Below, piece after piece: positions 1-8,357 of a stretch of 64,000 nucleotides of DNA. The stretch is taken from assembly GCA_050299435.1 (NCBI GenBank), contig JBNKVX010000002.1, forward strand, positions 26,153 through 90,152, read 5' to 3'. Numbering within the stretch: position 1 is the stretch's first letter; each line of letters begins with the position of its first letter. The position numbers were made by a program, and so were the translations under genes. A model generated the notes under the pieces. It did not search any database. It was given only the letters and a program-made list of their open reading frames with translations, and had not been told where the DNA came from. Source of the DNA: 1162T-S-0a-05 sp050299435. GTDB taxonomy: Bacteria; Pseudomonadota; Gammaproteobacteria; Pseudomonadales; Cellvibrionaceae.

Positions 1-2
1 CA

Positions 3-344
3 AGCTGGTTTAGTGTCAATGAGATACCAGAATTGATCTATGATCACGACGAGATTATTGACTATGGAATCAAACATCTCAGGCACCAGGTTTGCCACCA
101 ACCCATCGGCTTTAATCTTCTTCCCGAAAAATTCACCTTATTACAGTTACAAGAGCTTTATGAAGCTATTTTAAATACGCAACTTGATAAACCCAATTTC
201 CGTCGGAAAATTCTGAAAATGAATTTACTTAAGCCCTGTAATGAAAAGCAAACGGGGGTCGCACATCGAGCGGCTGCTTTATACCGTTTTGATTCAGACG
301 CTTATGAACGCTTAAGTAACGCCGGTTTTTCATTTGTTGTATAA
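3..344 (+). CDS. C-terminal part of NUDIX-related transcriptional regulator (NrtR-like), cut by window edge
   Basis: The reading frame is open from the first bases of the window, so the gene begins upstream; only the last 113 codons are visible. The visible part starts WFSVNEIPELIYDHDEI, the linker typical of NUDIX-fold regulators, and runs through a winged-helix domain (residues with LPEKFTLLQLQELYEAIL, then FRRKILKMNLL) ending in FSFVV. Family members use a non-catalytic NUDIX domain to sense a sugar or nucleotide and the C-terminal winged helix to bind DNA. It lies directly upstream of GH43, KDG kinase and mannonate dehydratase genes on the same strand, so control of this sugar module is an inference from position. 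The N-terminal ligand domain cannot be judged. Confidence 0.75.
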   Translation, partial: SWFSVNEIPELIYDHDEIIDYGIKHLRHQVCHQPIGFNLLPEKFTLLQLQELYEAILNTQLDKPNFRRKILKMNLLKPCNEKQTGVAHRAAALYRFDSDAYERLSNAGFSFVV

Positions 345-360
345 CGATAAGAGATCAGTG

Positions 361-2040
361 ATGAAATTATTTAAAAGTCTATTTCTGGTAAGTATTTTTG
401 CCGTTGTAAGTATTGTGAGCTATGCCAAAGAAGCACGTTTCAATTGGGTCGAATACGAAGGTACGGATGAGGTTTATAAACAAAAGCTGAAAAAAGATCA
501 CTACTGGAACCCCGTGGTCGCTGGCTACTACCCAGACCCAAGTGTTGTTCGGGCTGGCAACGATTATTATCTAGTTAACTCCTCCTTTGCATTTTTCCCT
601 GGCTTACCGATTTTTCACAGTACTGATTTAGTGAATTGGAAGCAGATAGGTAATGCGCTCAATCGCCGAAGCCAATTGAAGTTCGAAAATGGCCAAGGCA
701 TGTCGCGCGGCATTTTCGCTCCCACTATTCGTCACCATGACGGAACGTTTTACATCATCACAACCGATGTCGACGGAATCGGAAATTTTATCATTAGTGC
801 AAAGAATCCAGCCGGGCCCTGGTCCGACCCGATTCAGTTACCAGAAGTTGGCGGCATCGACCCGGATTTATTTTTTGATGACGACGGCAAGGTTTATATC
901 GCTCATAACGATGCGCCGGAAGGCACACCGCTTTATGAAGGGCATCGGGCAATCTGGTTGTGGGAGTTTGATTTAGCGAAGAAAAAAGTGGTGGAAGGCA
1001 CTCGACGTTTGATAATTAACGGCGGTGTTGACTTGAGCAAAAAACCTATCTGGATTGAAGGGCCACACATTTACAAAGTAAATGGATGGTATTACCTGAG
1101 TTGCGCAGAGGGCGGCACTTCTCTCAATCACTCGCAAGTTGTCTTCCGTACAAAATCCTTAAACGAACCTTTTGTGCCTTCTAAAAATAATCCCATACTG
1201 ACGCAACGTGACCTTGATCCCCAGCGTCAAAACCCGGTCACCAGTGTAGGTCATGTCGATTTCGTACAAACACCTCAAGGTGATTGGTGGGCGGTTTTTT
1301 TGGGAATTCGTCCCTACTATGATGACGAAGCAAAAGACTGGTTTCACAACACCGGCCGCGAAACGTTTTTGTTGCCCGTTGATTGGGAAGAGTGGCCTAC
1401 AATTTTGCCAAGCAAGGTTGCGGTGCCTCTTCAACTCAAGGCACCAAAACTTAAAAACAAAAATAAAATTGTTGTACCGCAAAACGGCAATTTTAAATGG
1501 CGAGACAATTTTGAAAGTTTGAATATTGCCTGGACTCGTTTGCGTACCTCAGCTGAGAACTGGCATGAAATTGATGCCAAGCACAAGCAGCTCGTGCTTA
1601 AAGCCCGGCCAATTCGACTGAGCGAAAAACTCCAACCTTCTGCGCTTGTTCGCAGACAGCAACATCTTAATTTTAAAGCGGGAGCTGAGCTCGAATTGCC
1701 CTCTGAGGGTGTGCAAGCCGGTTTAACCTTATTCCAGAATTCCGATTATCACTATTTTTTCTACATCGAAAAGGAAGGCGATTTTTATCGTTTGAGTCTG
1801 GAAGAGACCTTCGACGGCAAAAGTGAGACCAAGCAAATACAAACTTTAAAGCTTGATCAAAACGTTGTTACCCTGGGTTTTGAACAAAATGGTGACGCCC
1901 TGAGTTTTTATTTTCTAGATCAGCAGGGCGAAGAGCAAGTCTTTATCAACGAAATTAGCGCCAGCAAATTGAGTACCCAAATCGCTGGGGGCTTTATTGG
2001 CGTGACTTTCGGCCCACATGCTCGCACTAGTCTGAAGTAA
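361..2040 (+). CDS. Secreted glycoside hydrolase family 43 (beta-xylosidase / alpha-L-arabinofuranosidase type)
   Basis: 559 residues from ATG 361, chosen because a signal peptide (MKLFKSLFLVSIFAVVSIVSYA) begins there; an in-frame upstream ATG-like start at 334 would spoil it. The five-bladed propeller of GH43 covers about residues 50-350. The catalytic base is Asp59 in YYPDPS, the pKa-modulating Asp is in GGIDPD (Asp167), and the general acid is Glu233 in WIEGPH. A beta-sandwich C-terminal module follows from about residue 365 to the end. Family enzymes release xylose or arabinose from xylan or arabinan oligosaccharides. It is followed by KDG kinase and mannonate dehydratase, consistent with glucuronoxylan use. 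The protein ends at GPHARTSLK, apparently a little shorter than the usual last strand of this module. Exact substrate is not resolvable. Confidence 0.88.
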   Translation: MKLFKSLFLVSIFAVVSIVSYAKEARFNWVEYEGTDEVYKQKLKKDHYWNPVVAGYYPDPSVVRAGNDYYLVNSSFAFFPGLPIFHSTDLVNWKQIGNALNRRSQLKFENGQGMSRGIFAPTIRHHDGTFYIITTDVDGIGNFIISAKNPAGPWSDPIQLPEVGGIDPDLFFDDDGKVYIAHNDAPEGTPLYEGHRAIWLWEFDLAKKKVVEGTRRLIINGGVDLSKKPIWIEGPHIYKVNGWYYLSCAEGGTSLNHSQVVFRTKSLNEPFVPSKNNPILTQRDLDPQRQNPVTSVGHVDFVQTPQGDWWAVFLGIRPYYDDEAKDWFHNTGRETFLLPVDWEEWPTILPSKVAVPLQLKAPKLKNKNKIVVPQNGNFKWRDNFESLNIAWTRLRTSAENWHEIDAKHKQLVLKARPIRLSEKLQPSALVRRQQHLNFKAGAELELPSEGVQAGLTLFQNSDYHYFFYIEKEGDFYRLSLEETFDGKSETKQIQTLKLDQNVVTLGFEQNGDALSFYFLDQQGEEQVFINEISASKLSTQIAGGFIGVTFGPHARTSLK

Positions 2041-2110
2041 AAAAGCCATTCATTTTTCAGGTCAATAGCATGTATACTAGTACGCCCTTTGGCCCCTGGG
2101 ACCCTGAGGT

Positions 2111-3049
2111 ATGAGTCAAACCGGTGCTTTTCGTCTCGTTTTCCTGGGTGAGTGCATGGTTGAGCTCAAGGAAACAGGTGGTAGTATGGCGCGCCAATCG
2201 TTTGCAGGAGACAGCCTAAACAGTGCTGTTTATGCACGTCGACTGCTGCCCCGGGAGTCATTTGAGGTGCAGTATCTTAGCGCCTTGGGAATAGACCGCT
2301 TCAGTGAGGCGATGTGTGCTATGTGGGAAGCGGAAGGCATAGCAACAACATTGGTTCGCCGAATTGCTGACAAGCAGCCAGGGCTTTATTACATCCATGT
2401 GGATGCAAAGGGCGAACGCAGTTTCAGCTATTGGCGTAATGATGCCGCCGCCAGGTTTGTTTTGAGTGGTGAAGAAGGGGATGCGTTGTTAACACAACTG
2501 CAGGACTATGACTGCATCTATTTGAGCGGGATTAGCTTAGCCATACTGCCGAAAATAGATTTGAGAAAATTATTAAAGGCCTTAAGTGATTTCAAGGGCA
2601 AAGTTGTTTTTGACAACAATTTCCGCCCAGCACTCTGGGCCAGCCCAAGTGAAGCGCGCGAGGCCTACCTCGCTCTCTTAAGTTGTTGCGATCTTGCACT
2701 TCTCACCTGGGAGGACGAACAAGCTTTGTTTGGGTTTACTCAGGAAGAACAAAGTGCCCAACAGTGTGCAGAATTGGGTGTGAAAGAAATTGTCATTAAG
2801 CGGGGAGAGGAACCCTGTTTAATTTATTTTGATAATGATTGCTTGGGTGTTCCTGCAGAAAAAGTGACTCAAGTGATTGATACCACGGCAGCAGGAGACT
2901 CCTTTAGCGCAGCCTACCTCTGTGCACGACTACAGGAGCTCCCTCCACAAGAGGCCGCAAGATGGGGTCACCAACTTGCTGCAACCGTGATTCAACATGA
3001 GGGCGGAATTATCGGCAAGGCAAGTATGCCCTTAATTCGTAAAAGTTAA
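2111..3049 (+). CDS. kdgK: 2-keto-3-deoxygluconate kinase (PfkB family)
   Basis: 312 residues. It carries the ribokinase/PfkB fold: the N-terminal substrate-binding part (FLGECMVELKE, FAGDSLNSAVYARRL) and the C-terminal ATP and anion-hole signature DTTAAGDSFSAAYL with the catalytic Asp of AAGD. The enzyme phosphorylates KDG to KDPG, the last step before Entner-Doudoroff aldolase. The next gene makes KDG from D-mannonate, which strongly favours KDG kinase over fructokinase or another PfkB sugar kinase. The start has a GAGGT ribosome-binding site just upstream. It forms an operon with the downstream dehydratase (20 bp gap) and probably with the GH43 gene (70 bp gap). Confidence 0.88.
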   Translation: MSQTGAFRLVFLGECMVELKETGGSMARQSFAGDSLNSAVYARRLLPRESFEVQYLSALGIDRFSEAMCAMWEAEGIATTLVRRIADKQPGLYYIHVDAKGERSFSYWRNDAAARFVLSGEEGDALLTQLQDYDCIYLSGISLAILPKIDLRKLLKALSDFKGKVVFDNNFRPALWASPSEAREAYLALLSCCDLALLTWEDEQALFGFTQEEQSAQQCAELGVKEIVIKRGEEPCLIYFDNDCLGVPAEKVTQVIDTTAAGDSFSAAYLCARLQELPPQEAARWGHQLAATVIQHEGGIIGKASMPLIRKS

Positions 3050-3069
3050 ATTTGATTTGGGAATAGATA

Positions 3070-4278
3070 GTGAAAATCGTTGAAGCAAAGGTGATTGTTT
3101 GTTGCCCTGGCCGCAATTTTGTCACTTTGAAGATAATAACGGATGAAGGCGTTTATGGCCTCGGTGATGCAACCCTAAATGGAAGAGAAAAAGCGGTCGT
3201 CTCCTTTTTGGAAGATTATCTTTGTCCAACATTGATAGGACGAGATCCTCAACAAATAGAGGATATTTGGCAATTTTTTTATCGCGGTGTGTATTGGCGT
3301 CGTGGCGCTGTGAATATGACTGCAATTTCTGCGGTGGATACTGCATTGTGGGATATCAAGTCCAAAATGGCCAACATGCCGCTTTATCAATTGCTCGGCG
3401 GTAGAAGTCGCGACCGAATTTTGGTTTACACACACGCAAACGGAGAAGACATTCCCCATACCCTGGAAGCTGTCGCTGAAGCAAAAGAAAAAGGTTATAA
3501 AGCAATTCGAGTGCAGTCAGGCATTCCAGGCGTTGAGAAAACTTATGGTGTGTCGAATAAAGGCCTGAACTATGAGCCTGCAGACGCAGATTTACCTTCA
3601 GAAGAAATGTGGAGCTCAGAAAAATATTTGAATTTTATTCCATCCTTATTTGAATCAGTACGCGACCAATTTGGAGACGATTTGCTGCTTCTGCATGATG
3701 TTCATCATCGATTAACACCCATTGAAGCGGCCCGCTTAGGCAAAGAACTGGAACCCTTTCATCTATTTTGGTTAGAAGACCCAACACCCGCAGAAAACCA
3801 GGACGCTTTTAAATTAATTCGCCAACACACAACCACGCCTTTAGCCGTTGGCGAAGTGTTTAATACTATTCATGATTGTCGCGAGCTAATTCAAAGTCAA
3901 TTGATTGATTACATCAGAACCTCAGTCGCGCATACCGGGGGTATCACCAGTATGCGGCGCATTGCTGATCTTGCCAGCTTGTATCAAGTTCGCATGGGCA
4001 GCCACGGGGCAACTGATTTGTCACCTGTCTGTATGGGCGCCGCACTGCATTTTGACTATTGGGTGCCAAACTTTGGTATTCAGGAGCATATGCCTCACCA
4101 GGAAATCGTTAATGAAGTTTTCCCGCATGCTTATACTTTTAACGCGGGCTATTTTGTCCCAGGCGAAGCAGTGGGACACGGTGTGGATATCGATGAAAAG
4201 CTGGCTGCCAAGCATCCCTATAAACGTGCCTGTTTACCCGTTAGTCGACTGGAAGATGGCACTCTCTGGAACTGGTAA
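3070..4278 (+). CDS. manD: D-mannonate dehydratase, enolase superfamily (ManD type)
   Basis: 402 residues, GTG start. Length and residue numbering match the characterised ManD family: Arg147, Tyr159, metal ligands Asp210, Glu236 and Glu262, His212 beside the first ligand (HDVHHRLTP), a catalytic His at 312 in GSHGATDLSP and Glu339. The family dehydrates D-mannonate (some members D-gluconate) to 2-keto-3-deoxygluconate; the product would be the substrate of the kinase encoded just upstream. Together with the GH43 this makes a glucuronate branch for xylan side chains; the isomerase and reductase needed before it are not in this window. Enolase-superfamily paralogues (RspA) look similar, but the conserved residue set supports true ManD activity. 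Confidence 0.9.
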   Translation: MKIVEAKVIVCCPGRNFVTLKIITDEGVYGLGDATLNGREKAVVSFLEDYLCPTLIGRDPQQIEDIWQFFYRGVYWRRGAVNMTAISAVDTALWDIKSKMANMPLYQLLGGRSRDRILVYTHANGEDIPHTLEAVAEAKEKGYKAIRVQSGIPGVEKTYGVSNKGLNYEPADADLPSEEMWSSEKYLNFIPSLFESVRDQFGDDLLLLHDVHHRLTPIEAARLGKELEPFHLFWLEDPTPAENQDAFKLIRQHTTTPLAVGEVFNTIHDCRELIQSQLIDYIRTSVAHTGGITSMRRIADLASLYQVRMGSHGATDLSPVCMGAALHFDYWVPNFGIQEHMPHQEIVNEVFPHAYTFNAGYFVPGEAVGHGVDIDEKLAAKHPYKRACLPVSRLEDGTLWNW

Positions 4279-4371
4279 GGGAAGCAAAAACCAGACTCTA
4301 AATTGGCGCCCTCTCATTGGAGAATTGAACTAGGCTTATTGATATCTCACTTGCCACTTGAGGAAAAGCCA

Positions 4372-5202
4372 ATGAGTGTAGCGCCAGTTCTCGATTCCCA
4401 CAGTGCTGGTTCTTACATTACATTCAAGGCTGGCAGCGCAGAGTATGCCTTGTCTGTTAGTCATGTGCGTTACATCACCACACTTGATACTTTAACTGTC
4501 CGCTCCTCGCCCGGTCGAAATGGACCACCAAAAACCCTCGTTGACTACGCGGGCGCGGCCATTCCACTTTACCGCTTTAGTTTTGTTATCGGCTCGCGCT
4601 CTGCGACAGATGAAAGTGCAGAATTGATTAAATTGTTGGATGCCCGTCGCCAGGATCACATTGATTGGATCGAGGCTTTGGAACACAGCATTGAAACCGG
4701 TGACACTTTCAACAAGGCGACTGACCCTAGCCAATGTGCTTTCGGGCAATGGTATGACAGCTACAAGGCGGATGACCAAGAGTTAGCTGACATAATGGCC
4801 AAATTTGATGTGCCACATAGACGCATTCATGATCTAGCGAAAAATCTCTTAGAACTTTCCAAAAATCCTTCAAAAGTCCCCGAAGCCGTTCGCTTATTGA
4901 ATGAGGAAAAATCCTCGACCTTGCGAGAATTGCTTACAATTTTTGCACAGGCTCGTTCTCGCCTGGAGGACTTAGTGAAGCCTGTTGTTTTGGTGTTAGA
5001 AGACAAAGGCAAAACATTCGCGCTAGAAGTGGATTGTATTGGAGATATTCTCAATTTCGATGACTCAAACTGGTTGCCGGACCAGGGAAATAATCATGTT
5101 CTGAGTTCGTGTTACGACGGCTTTTTTGAAACCAAGAACAATCAACTCTTTTTGAATATTGTTCCAGGCTTACTTTTGAAAACGGCTGAAACTCCAAACT
5201 AG
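4372..5202 (+). CDS. CheW-like chemotaxis coupling protein with nested zinc-binding CZB domain
   Basis: 276 residues from ATG 4372, preceded by GAGGAAA; a longer in-frame start at 4303 has no such site. Residues 13-75 look like the first CheW subdomain (YITFKAGSAEYALSVSHVRYI ... PLYRF). Residues 85-200 form a CZB (chemoreceptor zinc-binding) helical domain with its full 3His/1Cys set: His96, Cys122 in CAFGQWY, His149 and His153. The CheW fold then resumes (PVVLVLEDKGKTFALEVDCIGDIL ... LFLNIVPGLL). CZB domains sense zinc or hypochlorous acid in chemoreceptors and diguanylate cyclases. Here the sensor would act directly on the CheA-receptor adaptor. No other chemotaxis genes are adjacent. Confidence 0.82.
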   Translation: MSVAPVLDSHSAGSYITFKAGSAEYALSVSHVRYITTLDTLTVRSSPGRNGPPKTLVDYAGAAIPLYRFSFVIGSRSATDESAELIKLLDARRQDHIDWIEALEHSIETGDTFNKATDPSQCAFGQWYDSYKADDQELADIMAKFDVPHRRIHDLAKNLLELSKNPSKVPEAVRLLNEEKSSTLRELLTIFAQARSRLEDLVKPVVLVLEDKGKTFALEVDCIGDILNFDDSNWLPDQGNNHVLSSCYDGFFETKNNQLFLNIVPGLLLKTAETPN

Positions 5203-5204
5203 TT

Positions 5205-6455
5205 TTAGAAGTACCAACTCAATTTAGTTAACGCTTGGTAGTCAAAACTGTAAAACAGGCCGGGTGAAGGACTCTCCAATCCACCAAATTCTTTCCCTTG
5301 TGCACCGATCGGCAGTGAAAACGCAAAAAACCACTGCAAATTTTCCTTCCAATCGTAATTGGAACTGATCTGAATCAGTGACGAATGATCGTCCATATTT
5401 TGAAACAGGCTAAGCTGAGTAATGAACAAGGGCGTGAATTCAATCAAGGTGTTTGCCCCAAGATAACTGCGACCAAGCCACTGGGTTTCATTTCTCGACA
5501 AGCGTAATAAAAGATAAGGGTTATCATTCAGTGCTGCCAAATCAATGCGTTTTTTTATGCCGGATTCCTGGAAAAAATATTCAATACTGCCACTCATATT
5601 TCGCTTAAATGCCACCCATGAATAACTGATGCCACCCAATCCCGAAAAATATTTCCCGTAATCTGTTTGAGTATCGGTGAGTTCCAAATGCGCAACCGCA
5701 CCCCCAATTGGCATGCCCACCCCCACACCAAAAACCTCATCGCCATAATGCTTTGCAATTAATAAATCAATCTCGGTACTTTGCACAAACATATGATATT
5801 TAATTGAATGTGTATTAAATGCTTTGCTCTGACTTGTTTCTGGCGTTTCTCGTCTAAATACCGATGCAACCTGAAAATCACTGCCATCATCAAGCAAGTA
5901 TTGAGCATAGACCATATCATCGCCAGATTTATATTCCTGGTCGAAAACGCGTCCATCAAAAGGATTTACCAAGTCCATTACCGAAAACATTATGCCATTA
6001 CCCCAGCTTAAGGCTTGGCGACCCATTCGCAATACAATTTTCTCGTTGGTATAGCTAATATTTAAACGATCTAAACGATGTAGCAGATAGGCGTCTTCAC
6101 TTTCCGAAAGCGTATCGGTTAAAGTAAAAAAACGGGAATCATCATCAACAGCATTCGTGCCGAGGTAGGGAAAATTAATACCGCGATTTCCCTCATACAT
6201 TAGTAATTGATAAGCCACCTCATAAGACCAATTGGATTGTGACTTGAAACCATTCCTTAAATTTATTCTCAGATCAGCATTGTATTCACTTTGGTGGCCT
6301 CTCCCATCACTACTGTAAATACTATTGTTCGGATAAGCTGTATTTTGCCCCTGAATTTTTAAATGCCCATTTACATCAGAAAATACCAAACTGGCATAAG
6401 CAAGTATTAAGGGAAATAAACAGAATTTAAGCAGGTGCAGAAAAACTCTGATCAC
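5205..6455 (-). CDS. Putative outer-membrane beta-barrel protein at the end of an ABC export operon
   Basis: About 416 residues from GTG 6455; a TTG at 6473 is also possible. Either start overlaps the end of the upstream ATPase gene. The N-terminus is a hydrophobic signal segment (FCLFPLILAYASLVFS), after which the protein is made of alternating short strands rich in aromatic residues and ends in KLSWYF, a terminal aromatic typical of BAM-inserted barrels. Motifs such as LRMGRQALSWGNGIMFSVMD resemble porin-like or DUF1302-like barrels encoded next to lipid export systems. I do not recognise a characterised homologue. Being last in an operon with a LolA-like protein and LolCDE-like ABC genes suggests it is the outer-membrane part of that system. 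Confidence 0.6.
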   Translation of the reverse strand: MIRVFLHLLKFCLFPLILAYASLVFSDVNGHLKIQGQNTAYPNNSIYSSDGRGHQSEYNADLRINLRNGFKSQSNWSYEVAYQLLMYEGNRGINFPYLGTNAVDDDSRFFTLTDTLSESEDAYLLHRLDRLNISYTNEKIVLRMGRQALSWGNGIMFSVMDLVNPFDGRVFDQEYKSGDDMVYAQYLLDDGSDFQVASVFRRETPETSQSKAFNTHSIKYHMFVQSTEIDLLIAKHYGDEVFGVGVGMPIGGAVAHLELTDTQTDYGKYFSGLGGISYSWVAFKRNMSGSIEYFFQESGIKKRIDLAALNDNPYLLLRLSRNETQWLGRSYLGANTLIEFTPLFITQLSLFQNMDDHSSLIQISSNYDWKENLQWFFAFSLPIGAQGKEFGGLESPSPGLFYSFDYQALTKLSWYF

Positions 6456-7134
6456 TTTCAATTTTCCCGTCAACCATGTGAACTAAACGTTTTGCTCTAC
6501 GCATAACACGTTCATCGTGCGTTGAAATAATAAAAGTAATACCGCGTTTCTCATTCAGCTCTTCAAAAAGGTCCATTAATTTTTCGGCCGTAGTAGAATC
6601 GAGATTCGCGGTTGGTTCGTCAGCGAGCACAATATCCGGCTCACTCACAATAGCCCGCGCAACAGCGACGCGCTGCTGCTGGCCTCCGCTCAACTGAGCC
6701 GGTCTCCTGTCTTCCATTCCTTGTAAGCCTACTTCTTTCAACAGGGCCATGCTAAGTTTTTCACGATCTTCCCGCACTTTTCCCTGAAGTTCCATTACGA
6801 ATTCCACATTTTCCTTAGCGCTTAAGACCGGCACCAAGTTATAAGCCTGAAAAACAAAGCCAATCTTGTTCAAGCGTAAACTTGCCAACTCATTTTTACT
6901 CAATTTTTCAATCTGCTTATCCGCCAGGAGTACGCTTCCTTCATCCGGCTTATCCAAACCACCGATTGCGTTCAATAATGTTGTTTTACCCGACCCGGAA
7001 GGACCAGATAGACAAACGAAATCTCCTTGATTTATGGCAACACTAACGTGATCCAAGCCAACCACTTCCGCGTCACCCTGTTTAAATTTTCTCACCAGGT
7101 TTTCACACCTAACTACACAATGATTACTATCCAT
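6427..7134 (-). CDS. ABC transporter ATPase, LolD/MacB type
   Basis: 235 residues. Walker A is GPSGSGKTT, the signature is LSGGQQQRVAVARA, Walker B is IVLADEPTANLDS and the switch His is in IISTHD. The sequence VFQAYNLVPVLSAKENVEF is typical of the LolD/FtsE/MacB branch, which powers mechanotransmission or lipoprotein extraction rather than substrate import. It lies 2 bp after the second FtsX-type permease gene, so the pair surely forms one complex. Its 3' end overlaps the start of the beta-barrel gene. Confidence 0.9.
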   Translation of the reverse strand: MDSNHCVVRCENLVRKFKQGDAEVVGLDHVSVAINQGDFVCLSGPSGSGKTTLLNAIGGLDKPDEGSVLLADKQIEKLSKNELASLRLNKIGFVFQAYNLVPVLSAKENVEFVMELQGKVREDREKLSMALLKEVGLQGMEDRRPAQLSGGQQQRVAVARAIVSEPDIVLADEPTANLDSTTAEKLMDLFEELNEKRGITFIISTHDERVMRRAKRLVHMVDGKIESDQSFSAPA

Positions 7135-7136
7135 TA

Positions 7137-8357
7137 TCAGTTCACCGTTAGCGCCGACACTGGTTGAAGTTTAGAGGCTTTATAAGCAGGCAAAACACTT
7201 GCTAAAAGACCCAGTAAAATGACGATTGCGTTAGCGAGTACGACATCACGAAGATACAAAGCCGGATACAATACCGCGCCTGTACCCATCATCTCCATGC
7301 CTTCTGCAACAACGCTAACATCAATTCCTCCTTGCAAAGGTTTTAGGCCAAACCACGCGAGGTTCGTACCAATTAACAAACCCAAAGCAAGTAAAAATAG
7401 AGATTCCAAAATCACTTGCAATAAAATATTTCGAGGCTCTATACCGAGTGCAAGCATCAAACCAAATTCTCGCGTACGCTCGAACACGGCCATGATTAAG
7501 GTATTAACTAAGCCAAAAGAAAGCGCAATAAAAATCACCAACATCCAAACCAAGACAAATCCATCCATAACGGAATACATTGAAGCTAGATAGGGATCAA
7601 CTTCTTTCCAGGATTTTATTTCCTGGTTTTCATTTAAACCGTCAACAATCGCGAGCTTAGTACCATCTGCATTTCTGAAATCAGCTGTTAATATTTCTAT
7701 TTCACTGATTTCATTGTCCAAACGTAAGAATTGCTGTGTACGTTTTAGACCCATGAAAACAAATTGCTCTTCGGTCGCACTCAATTCAGCCTTGTAGATA
7801 CCAACAATTCTCGCACCAACATCGACAATATTATTAGCTTTATCCTGACTCATGATAACAACACGTTTTCCAAGGCGTGTTTCAAGTTTATCAGCAAGCT
7901 TTTTCCCAATAACTATGCCTCGGTCAGTGTCCGCCTCTATAAAACGTCCTTCAATGATATTCTCTGCAACAAAAGATAGCTGCACTTCCGTTTTAGCTTG
8001 AATTCCCATCAAGGTAATGCCTCGACTTTCACGTTCAGAACTTACTACAGCGGGCACCCGAACTCGAGGTGTCCAAGCTAGTGTGTTATTGAGTTTTTCT
8101 TCAAGCTCACTGCTTGGCCAGTGCATACTATTCACAATGGCTGGATCACTCGGATAATCTTTCTGATGAATTTGCAGGTGCCCCGTGAATGTTTTTAAAC
8201 CATTTGCCACCATTTGATCGACCATGCCACGCATTAAGGCGGTCATAAATATCATTGCCCATACACCTACGGTGATTGCCAAAAGCATGATTAAGGTGCG
8301 GCGTCGATTGCGCCATAAATTTCTCCAGGCAAGCCGACTCAATAATCTCCACTGCAT
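7137..8357 (-). CDS. FtsX-like ABC permease (LolC/LolE/MacB type), second of two
   Basis: 406 residues. One N-terminal transmembrane helix (about residues 20-45), a large periplasmic domain (MacB-PCD type) to about residue 265, then three C-terminal helices (VLVWMLVIFIALSFGLVNTL, FLLALGLLIGTNLAW, and the final AIVILLGLLASVLPAYKAS). FERTREFGLMLALG is the coupling region seen in FtsX-domain permeases. The ATG overlaps the stop of the preceding permease gene (TAATG), so translation is coupled. Two different permeases plus one LolD-type ATPase mimic LolCDE, but a true lipoprotein-release system cannot be told from an export system for another lipid. Confidence 0.88.
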   Translation of the reverse strand: MQWRLLSRLAWRNLWRNRRRTLIMLLAITVGVWAMIFMTALMRGMVDQMVANGLKTFTGHLQIHQKDYPSDPAIVNSMHWPSSELEEKLNNTLAWTPRVRVPAVVSSERESRGITLMGIQAKTEVQLSFVAENIIEGRFIEADTDRGIVIGKKLADKLETRLGKRVVIMSQDKANNIVDVGARIVGIYKAELSATEEQFVFMGLKRTQQFLRLDNEISEIEILTADFRNADGTKLAIVDGLNENQEIKSWKEVDPYLASMYSVMDGFVLVWMLVIFIALSFGLVNTLIMAVFERTREFGLMLALGIEPRNILLQVILESLFLLALGLLIGTNLAWFGLKPLQGGIDVSVVAEGMEMMGTGAVLYPALYLRDVVLANAIVILLGLLASVLPAYKASKLQPVSALTVN

